Source: Cellvibrio sp. PSBB023 (GTDB taxonomy: Bacteria > Pseudomonadota > Gammaproteobacteria > Pseudomonadales > Cellvibrionaceae). Taken from it: 64,000 bases of DNA. The translations under genes and the position numbers were made by a program. The stretch is taken from contig NZ_CP019799.1 in NCBI RefSeq assembly GCF_002007605.1, forward strand, positions 2,644,001 through 2,708,000, given 5' to 3'. The notes beneath the pieces were generated by a model that saw nothing but the letters and a program-made list of their open reading frames with translations, was not told the origin of the DNA and ran no database searches. Of the stretch, positions 48,459 to 57,606 are shown piece after piece; within the stretch, counting starts at the first letter, position 1, and each line of letters starts with the position of its first letter.

Positions 48459-48495
48459 AAAACGCCGATGAGAAATTGATTCCACATCGGCGTTT
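48459..48495 (-). terminator. Rho-independent terminator after the sialate O-acetylesterase gene
   Basis: AACGCCGATG (48461-48470), 14-nt loop, CATCGGCGTT (48485-48494); on the minus strand it is followed by TTTATTTT. It lies where the flavoprotein's longest reading frame would begin. Confidence 0.75.
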
Positions 48496-48540
48496 GTTAG
48501 TGTTTTAAAAAGTCTATTTATTGTCGAGCGGCAGCGGAAG

Positions 48541-48640
48541 GGATTCCGGTATTTGCTCAGAGACCGTGGCCCGCAAGGACGCGGGCGACGAGCCCCCAGG
48601 GAAGGGTTCACGGCGAGTCTCAGAGTGAATGCCGGAATCC
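48541..48640. repeat. 100-bp imperfect palindrome
   Basis: Begins GGATTCCGG and ends CCGGAATCC; the arms continue inwards (TATTTGCTCAGAGAC against GTCTCAGAGTGAATG) with few mismatches over about 25 bp each, around a GC-rich centre with CCCGC/GCGGG pairing and AGCCCCCAGGG. It lies between the flavoprotein and esterase genes. It looks like a dispersed REP-type repeat. Confidence 0.65.
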
Positions 48641-48664
48641 ATTACGCGGGGGGAGATATAGACA

Positions 48665-50692
48665 CTAATCTAAAACACTGGCCTCAAACGGCGATGCAGG
48701 CAGACCGGCGCTATTATACAGATTTGCCCCCTCAGGGTTGTCCGCCCAGGCATAACGCACCCACTTCGGTTGTGACACGCCATCCGCCCAAACCACCAAC
48801 TTCTGTTTTTTCACCTCTGCCTTGGCCCACACAAAGCGCTTATCCGCACCGGCAATTGCAATCTGCTTAAGATCGCCACCGCCGCGCACACGCAACCCTT
48901 TGCCGGTATCCGCGAAGGACAGCTCCAACTTATTGCCTTTGCGCGCAACTTTCTGCAATACCGGGCCAGAGGCCAACAAGCGTTTTTTACCATAGGCCAC
49001 TTTCAGCGCACTTAACGCCAGACGCTCGCCCACAGATTGTTTATTCAAGGGGTGAATATCGTTCCACTCGCCCACATCAATCGCCACCGCCATAGCGGTA
49101 TTTTTCAAGGCAAGTGTTTGACGCTGAGCTTCGCGCAACTCCGCCCATTTACTCTCCACCGGTTCGGGTTTGGCCGGTAAAAAATTGGCCAGTTGCACAA
49201 ACAGGAATGGCACATCGCCCTGTTTGAACTGCACACGCCAATCGCGAATTAAATCGGCAAACAAGTAGCGATACTCCGAAGTGCTAACCGCGCAGGATTC
49301 TTCCGCGCACTGGCCGCCCGGTTGGCGATGAACACCTTGTGCATCAGCGCGTTCCACGTTGGATTCGCCCTGATACCAAATCACCCCTTTAATTTGCAGC
49401 GGCAGCGCGGGCGCCAACTTCGCATTAAACAGTGATGCGGGGACATAGTGCAGCGTGGTAGTCGGTTTCATCGCTGGGGCATTGGCAGCGATTTGGTATT
49501 TCCATTCACCTTGCAAAGGGATGGTTTCCGTCGTGGGCAAGGCTTCATCCAGCACCAGCGCGTAGCGTTTGTCTTTCACAAAACCGGCGTTGGCGGTATA
49601 GCTGGTAATGCGAATGGCGATAGTATTTTTACCTGCCGTTAATACACCGGCCGGTACAGGATAAATCCGTGGCGGGTATTGATAACCCGTCTGGCCAACA
49701 GCCTGACCGTTCACAAACACCTGGTCACCATCCACAATGGAACCCAACCACAGCATGCCTGCTTTTTCTGCCTGGGGCGCCGTCAACACAAACTCTTTGC
49801 GCACCCACAAACTGCCGTTGGTAAAGTCACTGCCCTGCTCTTTAAAAAAGCCTGGAACTTGCACCGTATTCCAGCTATCGGTTGCCAACTCTGCTTGTGA
49901 CCAACCCTTCTGCAAGCCTATATCCGCCGCATTCAAATCGCTGTACCACTTATCGTTATTGGCTTTATCGGTGGCGATAGTCGCCTGCACATGGGCATCG
50001 TTTTTAAAGGGCTGGAGTTTTTCCAAATAATGCGGATAGGTTTTTAACGCCGGCTCGCTCATCCAGGCTTCAGCGGGCGAACCGCCCACCGGCAAGGTCA
50101 CCAGGGCGATGGGCACATGGGTGGCGCGATGCAATTGCTGCGCGAAGAAAAAGCCCACTGCCGAAAAGCTGGCCAAATTATCCGGGGTAGCGGTTTTCCA
50201 CTCACCTTGGGTGTAATCCGCCAGCGGCCCTTTGAAGGCATAGGCTACCGGTACATTGAATTCGCGCACCTGCGGCAAGCGGGTGGATTCAATCAAACCG
50301 GGGTATTGGTATCTCACCCGACGCAGGGGCAATTCCATATTCGATTGCCCGGCGGCGATCCATACATCGCCCAGCAAAATATCTTTGCGGGTCAGCGTAT
50401 TTTTACCGCTCACGGTTAACTCGTAGGGGCCGCCTGCCTTGCGCGCCGGAAAGGTCACTTGCCACTTACCTGCCTGCGCGGTGGTGGTTTGTTGCTGGCC
50501 CGCAAAGCTCACGGTGACCTGCTCACCCTCATCGGCCCAGCCCCAAATAGTGAGAGGCTTATCGCGCTGCAGAATCGCACCATCGCTCAACAGGCGTGGC
50601 AGGGTTACATCGGCATGGGCGGGCGATATTGTCGCCGCCACTAGACTTAACAAGAGCAAAAACTGTATAGGAAAGGAAAGTATCGTTTTCAT
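48665..50692 (-). CDS. Secreted sialate O-acetylesterase (SGNH hydrolase)
   Basis: A 675-residue exported protein (signal MKTILSFPIQFLLLLSLVAA...SPAHA). SGNH features: AAGQSNMELPLRRVRYQYPG with the nucleophile Ser, GVIWYQGESNVERAD, and the late DVGEWNDIHPLNKQSVGERLA with the Asp-His pair. The middle has a beta-sandwich domain (LWVRKEFVLTAPQAEKAGMLW, FVNGQAVGQTGYQYPPR). It removes acetyl groups from sialic acid or plant polysaccharides in the periplasm or outside. ATG 50692 begins the signal peptide; the open frame reaches 50878 without signal features. Confidence 0.9.
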   Translation of the reverse strand: MKTILSFPIQFLLLLSLVAATISPAHADVTLPRLLSDGAILQRDKPLTIWGWADEGEQVTVSFAGQQQTTTAQAGKWQVTFPARKAGGPYELTVSGKNTLTRKDILLGDVWIAAGQSNMELPLRRVRYQYPGLIESTRLPQVREFNVPVAYAFKGPLADYTQGEWKTATPDNLASFSAVGFFFAQQLHRATHVPIALVTLPVGGSPAEAWMSEPALKTYPHYLEKLQPFKNDAHVQATIATDKANNDKWYSDLNAADIGLQKGWSQAELATDSWNTVQVPGFFKEQGSDFTNGSLWVRKEFVLTAPQAEKAGMLWLGSIVDGDQVFVNGQAVGQTGYQYPPRIYPVPAGVLTAGKNTIAIRITSYTANAGFVKDKRYALVLDEALPTTETIPLQGEWKYQIAANAPAMKPTTTLHYVPASLFNAKLAPALPLQIKGVIWYQGESNVERADAQGVHRQPGGQCAEESCAVSTSEYRYLFADLIRDWRVQFKQGDVPFLFVQLANFLPAKPEPVESKWAELREAQRQTLALKNTAMAVAIDVGEWNDIHPLNKQSVGERLALSALKVAYGKKRLLASGPVLQKVARKGNKLELSFADTGKGLRVRGGGDLKQIAIAGADKRFVWAKAEVKKQKLVVWADGVSQPKWVRYAWADNPEGANLYNSAGLPASPFEASVLD

Positions 50693-50844
50693 AGTCAGGG
50701 CTTTTATGGTTATGAACTGAGTAACAAGAATGCCAAGTGTACTTGTATACAACAAGCGCTGTAACCCCTGATACTTGGCAGGCGAGTCATTTTTACATTT
50801 ATTTAATCGCTTGCGCATGTCATTTAGGTGCCGCCACCAGGCAT

Positions 50845-50870
50845 AAAAAAAGCAGCTAAGGCTGCTTTTT
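50845..50870. terminator. Rho-independent terminator
   Basis: AAAAAA-AGCAGC (to 50856), TAAG, GCTGCT-TTTT (50861-50870). It ends the minus-strand DUF3144 gene at 50885. Confidence 0.82.
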
Positions 50871-50884
50871 CGGGGCAATGCTAT

Positions 50885-51190
50885 TTACTCATCCGGCAGT
50901 TCGCGCACACCAATCAAGGTTGAATAATTCTCGCGGTAATCTTCCATGTGTTCTTTTAAAAAATCGCGGTAGCGGCCAGTCAGGTAATTGGTGGTGCCTT
51001 CTACATCTTCCGCGAATTCATTTTTATCCAGCGAACTCTGTGCCACCACAAAGGCATTAAAGCGCGCGGTTGCATTGATTAATGCGGCACTGACAATTCC
51101 CGGGTCGGCATGATCGCAGGCGCTATTGGCGTCTTCGATAAACTTCTCTACCAATTCCCAAAAAATATCATCGTCAGTTTTTGTGCTCAT
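50885..51190 (-). CDS. DUF3144 family protein
   Basis: A 101-residue acidic cytosolic protein: FWELVEKFIEDANSACDHAD, then VSAALINATARFNAFVVAQS, matches the DUF3144 pattern (a helical protein with the ARFNAF motif). No function is known for the family. It is a single-gene unit with a terminator after it. Confidence 0.8.
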   Translation of the reverse strand: MSTKTDDDIFWELVEKFIEDANSACDHADPGIVSAALINATARFNAFVVAQSSLDKNEFAEDVEGTTNYLTGRYRDFLKEHMEDYRENYSTLIGVRELPDE

Positions 51191-51283
51191 TGTGCTGTCT
51201 CACCCGTTAATAAAGTTGCTGTCTATTCTACGGTAGCTGTAACCAAAATGCCTCTGGCAACCAACACCAGAGGCAGTGTGCGA

Positions 51284-54160
51284 TTATTTTACCGGTGCAA
51301 AAGGTTTGTTTTTAAAGTTGGCGCCGCGCGCTTGGATAACCAGGTTTTGCCCCTGCTTGCCCAGCACCAGTTGTTGGTAGATGTTCAGCAAATCCGCCTT
51401 GGTAACCTGTTGCAGTGCAGCCACGACCCGCTCTTTGCGGTCAAAGCTAAATTTGGCTTCCTTAAAGTCCTGCAAATGCTGGGTGGCTTCAGCGCGATAA
51501 TCATTGGGTTTTTGCAGGATCTGCGCAATCTCTGCCGCTTTTAATTGCTCCAACTGTGCTGGCTCCAGGGCTTTCAAGGTGGCGAGATAATCCTTGCGGA
51601 ATTTATCCATGCGCGCTTTCAAGCTGACCAAATCGGTATTGGTGGTTTGCACATAAAGACCAAACAAAGGGTAATCATTCAACGCCGATGCGGTACTGCC
51701 CACCACATAACCCAACTGCTCGTTGGTGCGCAGTTGGGTGAAAATATCGGTGCTGAACAAGCCGTTGAGTAGCATTAACTGCGCTTGCTGCTTAAGGTCT
51801 TTTTGTGTGCCCACATAAATATCCACCAAGGCATTATCGGTTGGATCTATATCGAGCTGATCCACCAACACGCCACCGGTTTTTGGCGTAATACTTTGGG
51901 CTAAATAACGCTGTGCAGGCGCTTTGCTGCTGCCCAGTGTTTGCGCGGCATCTGTCGCTAATGCCACAACGCTGTCGTCGGTAAAATTACCGGCGGCATA
52001 AATGCGTAACAAATGATTAGCCAACACTGCTTTATGATGCGCCTGTACCTGCGCCAGCGTTATTTTCTCTGCCGCAGCGATCACTTCTGCATCGCTCCAA
52101 TTGCCCTTGGCGCGGGTCAATAAACCGAAGCGGTTAAAGGCCTGGCGAATAGGAATTTCTTTTTTGTTGTTGGCGATATTTTTGACAAACCGGTCTTTGG
52201 CTTTGGCCAGATCATCCGCGCTCAGTGTCAGGGCGACATAATCCTGCAACAGTGTGTGCACCAGTCCGGGTTGTTTTTCGGTGTAACCATAAATGCTGAA
52301 ATTCTGGCCTTTTTCTGCATTCAGCTCCAGGCCGATGGAAATACCCGCGCGCCCGGCGCGATCTACCAGCGAGGTTTGGTGCATTTTGTAAATATCGGCG
52401 AGCAGATTGGCTGCCACTAATTGATCAATGGCGTTGTAGGCAAAATCGATGTTCAGGTTCAGTTCGATAAAGCCCTTATCCTCCTGGAAATGCTGGTTGT
52501 GTACCAGCCAGGCTTCCACACCTTGCTGATTCACCAGCTGCTGCGGCTTGCTGTGTGTAGCGGCCACAATGGGCGCCGGCTTGTCGGTAAACAAATCGTT
52601 TTCCGGTGGCAATTTGAATTGCAGAGCCTTGCCAGTTTTTGCCCAGGCTTTCACTTCAGCGGGCGTGAATTTTTTTACCGCATAACTGCCTTCGTAATAA
52701 GGCACGGGCTGATCGGTGACTTCTGTTTTGCTCACGTGCCAAATACGCGCGCGCGCCGGTGTTAATTGTTTCAACACCGCTTTGATGGCACTTGCATCAA
52801 AACGCTCATAGACATAATCCGAGTTGAGCAAATTAGCGACCGGGTATTCAAACTGCTTGTAGGATAAATCCGTCGCCTGTTGCAGCGGCGGTTGCTTTTC
52901 CACATTGGCAAAATCTTTTTCCCACATGGCTTTGATTTCGCGGTAATAACGCTCATCAACACCTTTGGCTTTCATTAAATCGATATAGGCAAAAATCGAA
53001 CTAATAATTTGATTTTTGTTACTCAAGCCTTTTTCAGTTAGCTCAACGTAAACCGAAAAGGTGCCGTCCATGCCGTACTCATCGGGCGAGACACTGGCAC
53101 TTACCGAGTTGGCCAAACCTTCGCGACGCAATTGCTCACCCAGGGTGCCGGGTTCTTCCGAGGAAATCAGATAATGTAAATAACCGTTGGGTTTGACCGG
53201 CCACAGGGCACTGTTATCGGTAATGGGGAACTCGATAAATAATTGCTTGAGATCCTTCAGGGTTTTGACATAAATATGCTGGCCTTCCTCGGCGCGGGTT
53301 AAGCCGGGAACATCGACTTGTGGTCGCTTGATATTTTTATTGGGAATGGATGCAAAATGTTTTTCCGCGAGGGCTTTTAACTGCGCTTGGGATTGGTTGC
53401 CCACAATCGTCAGCTTCATGTTGTTGGCAGAGTAATAGCGGTTGTAAAACGCGCGCAGGTCATCTTGCAACAAGGCACCGGGTTTGTCGGACAGGGTTTC
53501 CAAATTACCGGTGGTAAAGCGGTGCGCCGGATGGGCCGGGTTGGACGTGAGGCCACTGATGCGATACATAATCCAGCTATCGTTAGTGCGCCCCATGGAC
53601 CACTCGCTATTTACCGCGTTGCGCTCTTTGTCACTGTACTGCGGATCAAAGGTAGGCGCGCGGAAATAGTCGCTAAAAAAATCCAGCGCCTGATCCAATT
53701 GATCGGCCTTTAGCTGGAAAAAATAATTGGTATGGTCGCGTGCAGTGTAAGCGTTCCACACCCCGGCATTGCCATCCACAAATTTTTGGAAACTGTTGGG
53801 TTCCGGGTATTTTTCGGTGCCGAGGAACAACATGTGCTCCAGGTAATGCGCCAGTCCTAACTGTGAATCCGGGTCCTGATAACTACCCACCCCCACAGCG
53901 AGCGATACAGCCGCCACTTCACTGGCCGGGTCGGTCACCAGCACCGCTTGCAAACCATTGGGCAGGAGGATTGCCGAATATTGGCGATCGTCATTGGGGC
54001 TTTTAATAATCGCCGTGTTTTCAATATCGGCAATGGATGGTTGCAGTGATTGCGCGGGCGATTGCCCCACCGATGAGGGGCGAGTGGACTCACAGCCCAC
54101 CAACGACATAGTGCCCAGCAGCAGTAAACCCGCTGCCACCGCAGAATAGCGTTTTAACAT
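51284..54160 (-). CDS. M16 family zinc metallopeptidase (pitrilysin/insulinase type), lipoprotein
   Basis: A 958-residue protein of full pitrilysin length. The lipoprotein signal is LLLLGTMSLVGC (Cys at about 23). The inverted zinc motif HYLEH occurs at about 106-110 (LAHYLEHMLFLGTEKYPEPN) with the downstream Glu in ERNAVNSEW. Four M16 repeats follow, the second pair without the zinc site. It degrades peptides and unfolded proteins in the periplasm or at the outer membrane. The gene stands alone; the 54258-55076 gene lies 97 bp upstream on the same strand. Confidence 0.94.
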   Translation of the reverse strand: MLKRYSAVAAGLLLLGTMSLVGCESTRPSSVGQSPAQSLQPSIADIENTAIIKSPNDDRQYSAILLPNGLQAVLVTDPASEVAAVSLAVGVGSYQDPDSQLGLAHYLEHMLFLGTEKYPEPNSFQKFVDGNAGVWNAYTARDHTNYFFQLKADQLDQALDFFSDYFRAPTFDPQYSDKERNAVNSEWSMGRTNDSWIMYRISGLTSNPAHPAHRFTTGNLETLSDKPGALLQDDLRAFYNRYYSANNMKLTIVGNQSQAQLKALAEKHFASIPNKNIKRPQVDVPGLTRAEEGQHIYVKTLKDLKQLFIEFPITDNSALWPVKPNGYLHYLISSEEPGTLGEQLRREGLANSVSASVSPDEYGMDGTFSVYVELTEKGLSNKNQIISSIFAYIDLMKAKGVDERYYREIKAMWEKDFANVEKQPPLQQATDLSYKQFEYPVANLLNSDYVYERFDASAIKAVLKQLTPARARIWHVSKTEVTDQPVPYYEGSYAVKKFTPAEVKAWAKTGKALQFKLPPENDLFTDKPAPIVAATHSKPQQLVNQQGVEAWLVHNQHFQEDKGFIELNLNIDFAYNAIDQLVAANLLADIYKMHQTSLVDRAGRAGISIGLELNAEKGQNFSIYGYTEKQPGLVHTLLQDYVALTLSADDLAKAKDRFVKNIANNKKEIPIRQAFNRFGLLTRAKGNWSDAEVIAAAEKITLAQVQAHHKAVLANHLLRIYAAGNFTDDSVVALATDAAQTLGSSKAPAQRYLAQSITPKTGGVLVDQLDIDPTDNALVDIYVGTQKDLKQQAQLMLLNGLFSTDIFTQLRTNEQLGYVVGSTASALNDYPLFGLYVQTTNTDLVSLKARMDKFRKDYLATLKALEPAQLEQLKAAEIAQILQKPNDYRAEATQHLQDFKEAKFSFDRKERVVAALQQVTKADLLNIYQQLVLGKQGQNLVIQARGANFKNKPFAPVK

Positions 54161-54257
54161 AGCCTAGTTCCCTTCAGAGTTAGAATTGCCAGACAGCCTA
54201 GCAGAATTTACCAAGGCTGGCGGCGCCTTGGCGGCAAGAATATACCCGGCTATGACG

Positions 54258-55076
54258 CTAGGGCGACGCCATAGGTTCCGCATCACCCGCCACCGATACC
54301 AGGCTGATGAAATGGCGTTCGCTCTGCATGGTGGCCCCTTCACTCTCATCATTGACCTCGCGCCGCCTGGTGATAAGCCTGTCGCCTATGCGCTGGTATT
54401 CCATTTGCACCGCGTTTTGAAAGCGAAACCCAATGACAATAAACACCCGCCCGCTGCCCGCCTCGGTGAGTTCACTGGCCAGCGGAACACCCTGTTCATC
54501 AATCCACAATTGCAGGCGATTGCGGTATTTTTTGACGTACTTGCGATAGCGCTTATCGATCTTTTCCCTGGGCAAACTAAAGCGCAGCAACCGCGCCGGA
54601 CGACCTTCATAACTACTGGGCGATTCGCCCAAAAAGCGATAGCGCGCCAGCATCAACTCCAGTTGGGCGACTGGATACATCAGCTCGCGCCATTCCCAAT
54701 AATCAAATTGGCCAATGGCATTGAGGGCAGAATTTTTCACATCCTCATCGACGGTTTTCGCCATTTCTTCGGCGCTGAGTTGGGCAATTAATGCAGGGGA
54801 ATAAAACATACGCAGGCCCTCGGGCGAATCTTCCAGTCGCAGTTGCAACAGCCCCTCACGCTCCTGCAAATCCTTGTCATCGCCGCTGCGACCAAAGAGT
54901 TTGAACTGCACATCCAGCGCGATGGTTTGTGTACCGCGCAACTGCTGCAAGGCGCGGCGCAAGTCACTCACCCCGATCGATTCCACGGTCGCTGTTTCTG
55001 GCGCGGCCAAGGCAATTCGGTCGCCAAACAAGAGTGACAGGCACAGCGCAGCAAGCAAACCGGTTTTCAGAGCCAT
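54258..55076 (-). CDS. Exported protein of unknown function
   Basis: A 272-residue exported protein with signal peptide MALKTGLLAALCLSLLFGDR...ALAAP. The mature part alternates strands and helices (TQTIALDVQFKLFGRSGDDK, RLEDSPEGLRMFYSPALIAQ, LWIDEQGVPLASELTEAGSG), a pattern seen in LolA-like periplasmic domains, but I do not recognise a named family. It may be transcribed with the M16 protease gene 97 bp downstream. Confidence 0.68.
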   Translation of the reverse strand: MALKTGLLAALCLSLLFGDRIALAAPETATVESIGVSDLRRALQQLRGTQTIALDVQFKLFGRSGDDKDLQEREGLLQLRLEDSPEGLRMFYSPALIAQLSAEEMAKTVDEDVKNSALNAIGQFDYWEWRELMYPVAQLELMLARYRFLGESPSSYEGRPARLLRFSLPREKIDKRYRKYVKKYRNRLQLWIDEQGVPLASELTEAGSGRVFIVIGFRFQNAVQMEYQRIGDRLITRRREVNDESEGATMQSERHFISLVSVAGDAEPMASP

Positions 55077-55271
55077 TCATCGCCTCCAGGGCACAAAAGA
55101 GAGATTAATCATAAGCGGCAGCATCCTCCGATGCGTTATTATTTGCGCACATTTTCCATGTTGATTTAAGCGACTAGATCTATGCTTAATATACGCGGCC
55201 ATTCGCACGCGCGACTATGCTTGGGCTTTGCATCGCAGCGATAATCGCCTCAGAGGTAATCTACACACATC

Positions 55272-56612
55272 ATGACAACCGCCACCTACACAGCACTGGG
55301 CAAATACCTTGACCTACTGCTGGACGCCATCTGCGTGGTCGATAAAGACGGGCATTTTATGTTTGTCAGTGCAGGCGGTGAGCGTATTTTTGGCTACCGC
55401 CCCGACGAAATGATTGGCAGGCAAATGCTGGAACTGATTCACCCTGAGGATAAAGACAAAACCCTGAAGGCGGTGGATCACATTGTGGCGGGCCAACCGG
55501 AACCGCATTTTGAGAATCGCTATATCCGCAAGAATGGCGACGTAGTGCATATCATGTGGTCGGCACGCTGGTCGGAGGAAGATCAGTGCCGCATTGCCGT
55601 CGCCCGCGATATCACCCTGCGCAAACAGGCAGAAGCTATGCAGCAAGCGGTGTTCGCCATAGCCGAGGCCTCCCACACCAGCGATGACCTCTGTAGCCTC
55701 TACCCGCAAATCCACCAGATCATTGGCGGTTTGCTGCCTGCCGTTAACTGTGTCATCGCCCTTTATGACTCACTGGCGGACTGCATCAGCTTTCCCTATT
55801 ACGTGGATAAACACACCTCGGCGCCGGCCCCACAATCGCTGGGCCACCACAGCGGCTATGCCCAGCTCATCCGCGAGGGCGAACCATTGCTGCTGGATAC
55901 CGCACAACTGGCCGACCCACAATATGCCCATTTTCTGGATGCGGACAATGTGCGCAAACCGCTCTCCTGGCTCGGTGTACCGCTGAAAATGCAGGGCCGT
56001 CCCATTGGGGCGCTGGTGATCAAAAGCTACACCCTCACCGCCTGCTACTCAGCACAAACCGTCGAGCTGCTGAATTACGTGTCCACCCAGATCGCTACCG
56101 CCATAGAGCGACGCCAGATGATGGCGCGCCTACAACAGCGTGCTCTCTACGACCAACTCACCCGCCTGCCCAACCGCGATCTGTTTTACGACCGTATCCA
56201 ATCGGCCATCGCCAGGGCGCGACGCAACCGGGAACTGATCTCGCTGTTATTTTTGGATCTGGATAAATTCAAAGAAGTGAATGACCGCTTTGGCCATCAG
56301 ACTGGCGACCTGTTGTTGGAAGCCGTAGCGCGTCGCCTGGAACTCAGTGTGCGCGAATGCGATACCGTTGCCCGTTTTGGCGGCGATGAATTTGTGGTGT
56401 TACTGGAAAATATCGATCACCCGGAACAGAGCGATCGTGTGGTGGAAAAAATTATTGATCACCTGCGCAGCCCGATTGAACTGGCAGGCAACCTGATCAC
56501 GATTACTGCCAGTATCGGCATGGCGCACTTTCCTTTGCACGGTGACAATGAAAAAGACTTGCTGCACCACGCCGATAATGCGATGTACGCCAGCAAAACC
56601 CAAGCGCGCTAG
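55272..56612 (+). CDS. PAS-GAF-GGDEF diguanylate cyclase
   Basis: A 446-residue cytosolic cyclase with no TM. The PAS domain is at about 10-125 (DAICVVDKDGHFMFVSAGGE, PDEMIGRQMLELIHPEDKDK), a GAF domain at about 130-280, and the GGDEF domain from ALYDQLTRLPNRDLFYDRIQ. The catalytic GGDEF is intact and RECD five residues before it gives the RxxD inhibitory site. It makes c-di-GMP under control of a PAS/GAF-sensed signal. Its stop overlaps by 4 bp with the convergent DUF2807 gene. Confidence 0.93.
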   Translation: MTTATYTALGKYLDLLLDAICVVDKDGHFMFVSAGGERIFGYRPDEMIGRQMLELIHPEDKDKTLKAVDHIVAGQPEPHFENRYIRKNGDVVHIMWSARWSEEDQCRIAVARDITLRKQAEAMQQAVFAIAEASHTSDDLCSLYPQIHQIIGGLLPAVNCVIALYDSLADCISFPYYVDKHTSAPAPQSLGHHSGYAQLIREGEPLLLDTAQLADPQYAHFLDADNVRKPLSWLGVPLKMQGRPIGALVIKSYTLTACYSAQTVELLNYVSTQIATAIERRQMMARLQQRALYDQLTRLPNRDLFYDRIQSAIARARRNRELISLLFLDLDKFKEVNDRFGHQTGDLLLEAVARRLELSVRECDTVARFGGDEFVVLLENIDHPEQSDRVVEKIIDHLRSPIELAGNLITITASIGMAHFPLHGDNEKDLLHHADNAMYASKTQAR

Positions 56613-57388
56613 TCGTCCTTGGCATTGACATGGCTCGCACCGGTAGCCTTGGTTTTGGTGCGCGGATTGCCGTAGTAATCCACACTGGAGGCACCACTGG
56701 CATCGGCCACCAGAGATTCAGTGACTGACACTTTGATATGGGACGCACCGCTGGCACTGACCTTGGCTTGGGTCACACTGAGCGGTTTGCCACGGAAATT
56801 ACTGGCACCACTCGCCCCCACCTCCAACTCATCACTGCGACTGGCGCCCTTGATCTCCACATTGGATGCCCCCGACAGGTCGTAGGACTGGGTCTTGGTG
56901 GTTAGAGTATCAATCCTCACATTAGCCGCACCGGACAGCCCCATCCTGACCTCATCCATCGTCAGGCGCGCAAAGTTCACATTCGCCGCACCGCTGGTCT
57001 CCAGCTTAAACTCACTCCCCTGTAAATCCCCCAAGGTAGCGTTCGCCCCGCCAGACAACTCCAAATACTGCAACTGCTTAACACCCAAGGTGACCTTAAC
57101 CTTCTCATTGCCTTGGCCAAACCAACTCAGAAAACCGCCATTGCCGCTCTTTAACCAGACACTGACGCGATTGCCCGTTTGGTCCACCTTGACCCGCTCC
57201 ATTACCTCCGCATCCGCCTCAATGCGCAAATACTCAGTACCGCTCTGGGTGATCTCCACCCGGGTATTGCCACCGCTGGTAAACTCACTGAAATTCTTCA
57301 CCGGATACACCTTGGCCAGTGTTTCTGCTAATGCCAAGGGGGTGGCGAAGCACATAATCAACCCAAACAAACCTGTGCGAACCAGCAT
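56609..57388 (-). CDS. Exported DUF2807 (head GIN domain) protein
   Basis: A 259-residue exported protein with signal peptide (ending PLALAE). The body is a right-handed-beta-helix-like array of repeats: SGGANATLG, SGAANVNFA, SGAANVRID, SGASNVEIKG, SGASNFRG, SGASHIKV, ending TKATGASHVNAKD. DUF2807 members are of unknown function, likely surface adhesin-like or auto-transporting. Tail-to-tail overlap of 4 bp with the cyclase gene. Confidence 0.88.
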   Translation of the reverse strand: MLVRTGLFGLIMCFATPLALAETLAKVYPVKNFSEFTSGGNTRVEITQSGTEYLRIEADAEVMERVKVDQTGNRVSVWLKSGNGGFLSWFGQGNEKVKVTLGVKQLQYLELSGGANATLGDLQGSEFKLETSGAANVNFARLTMDEVRMGLSGAANVRIDTLTTKTQSYDLSGASNVEIKGASRSDELEVGASGASNFRGKPLSVTQAKVSASGASHIKVSVTESLVADASGASSVDYYGNPRTKTKATGASHVNAKDD

Positions 57389-57606
57389 GATTTTCTCCCA
57401 TAAATACAGTAATGAAATAAATACAACTCAACAGCGCTTACCCCTAAGACGCACAAGTCGCCGAACCGGATTCACCCACAACTAAAAAATTACCACCCGC
57501 TGTTTTCCGCTCACAAAGCCTTGCCAAAAACAAGTCTGGCAGACAGGGTGATTTTGGCGATAATGGTGCCCTTTCGATTCAAGCCCGCTATACGAGCCTT
57601 TATGCT

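Noticed and set aside
56609..56612. Four-base overlap of the cyclase and DUF2807 stop codons
   Set aside because: Tail-to-tail overlaps of this size are common; no sign of a shared function or antisense control.
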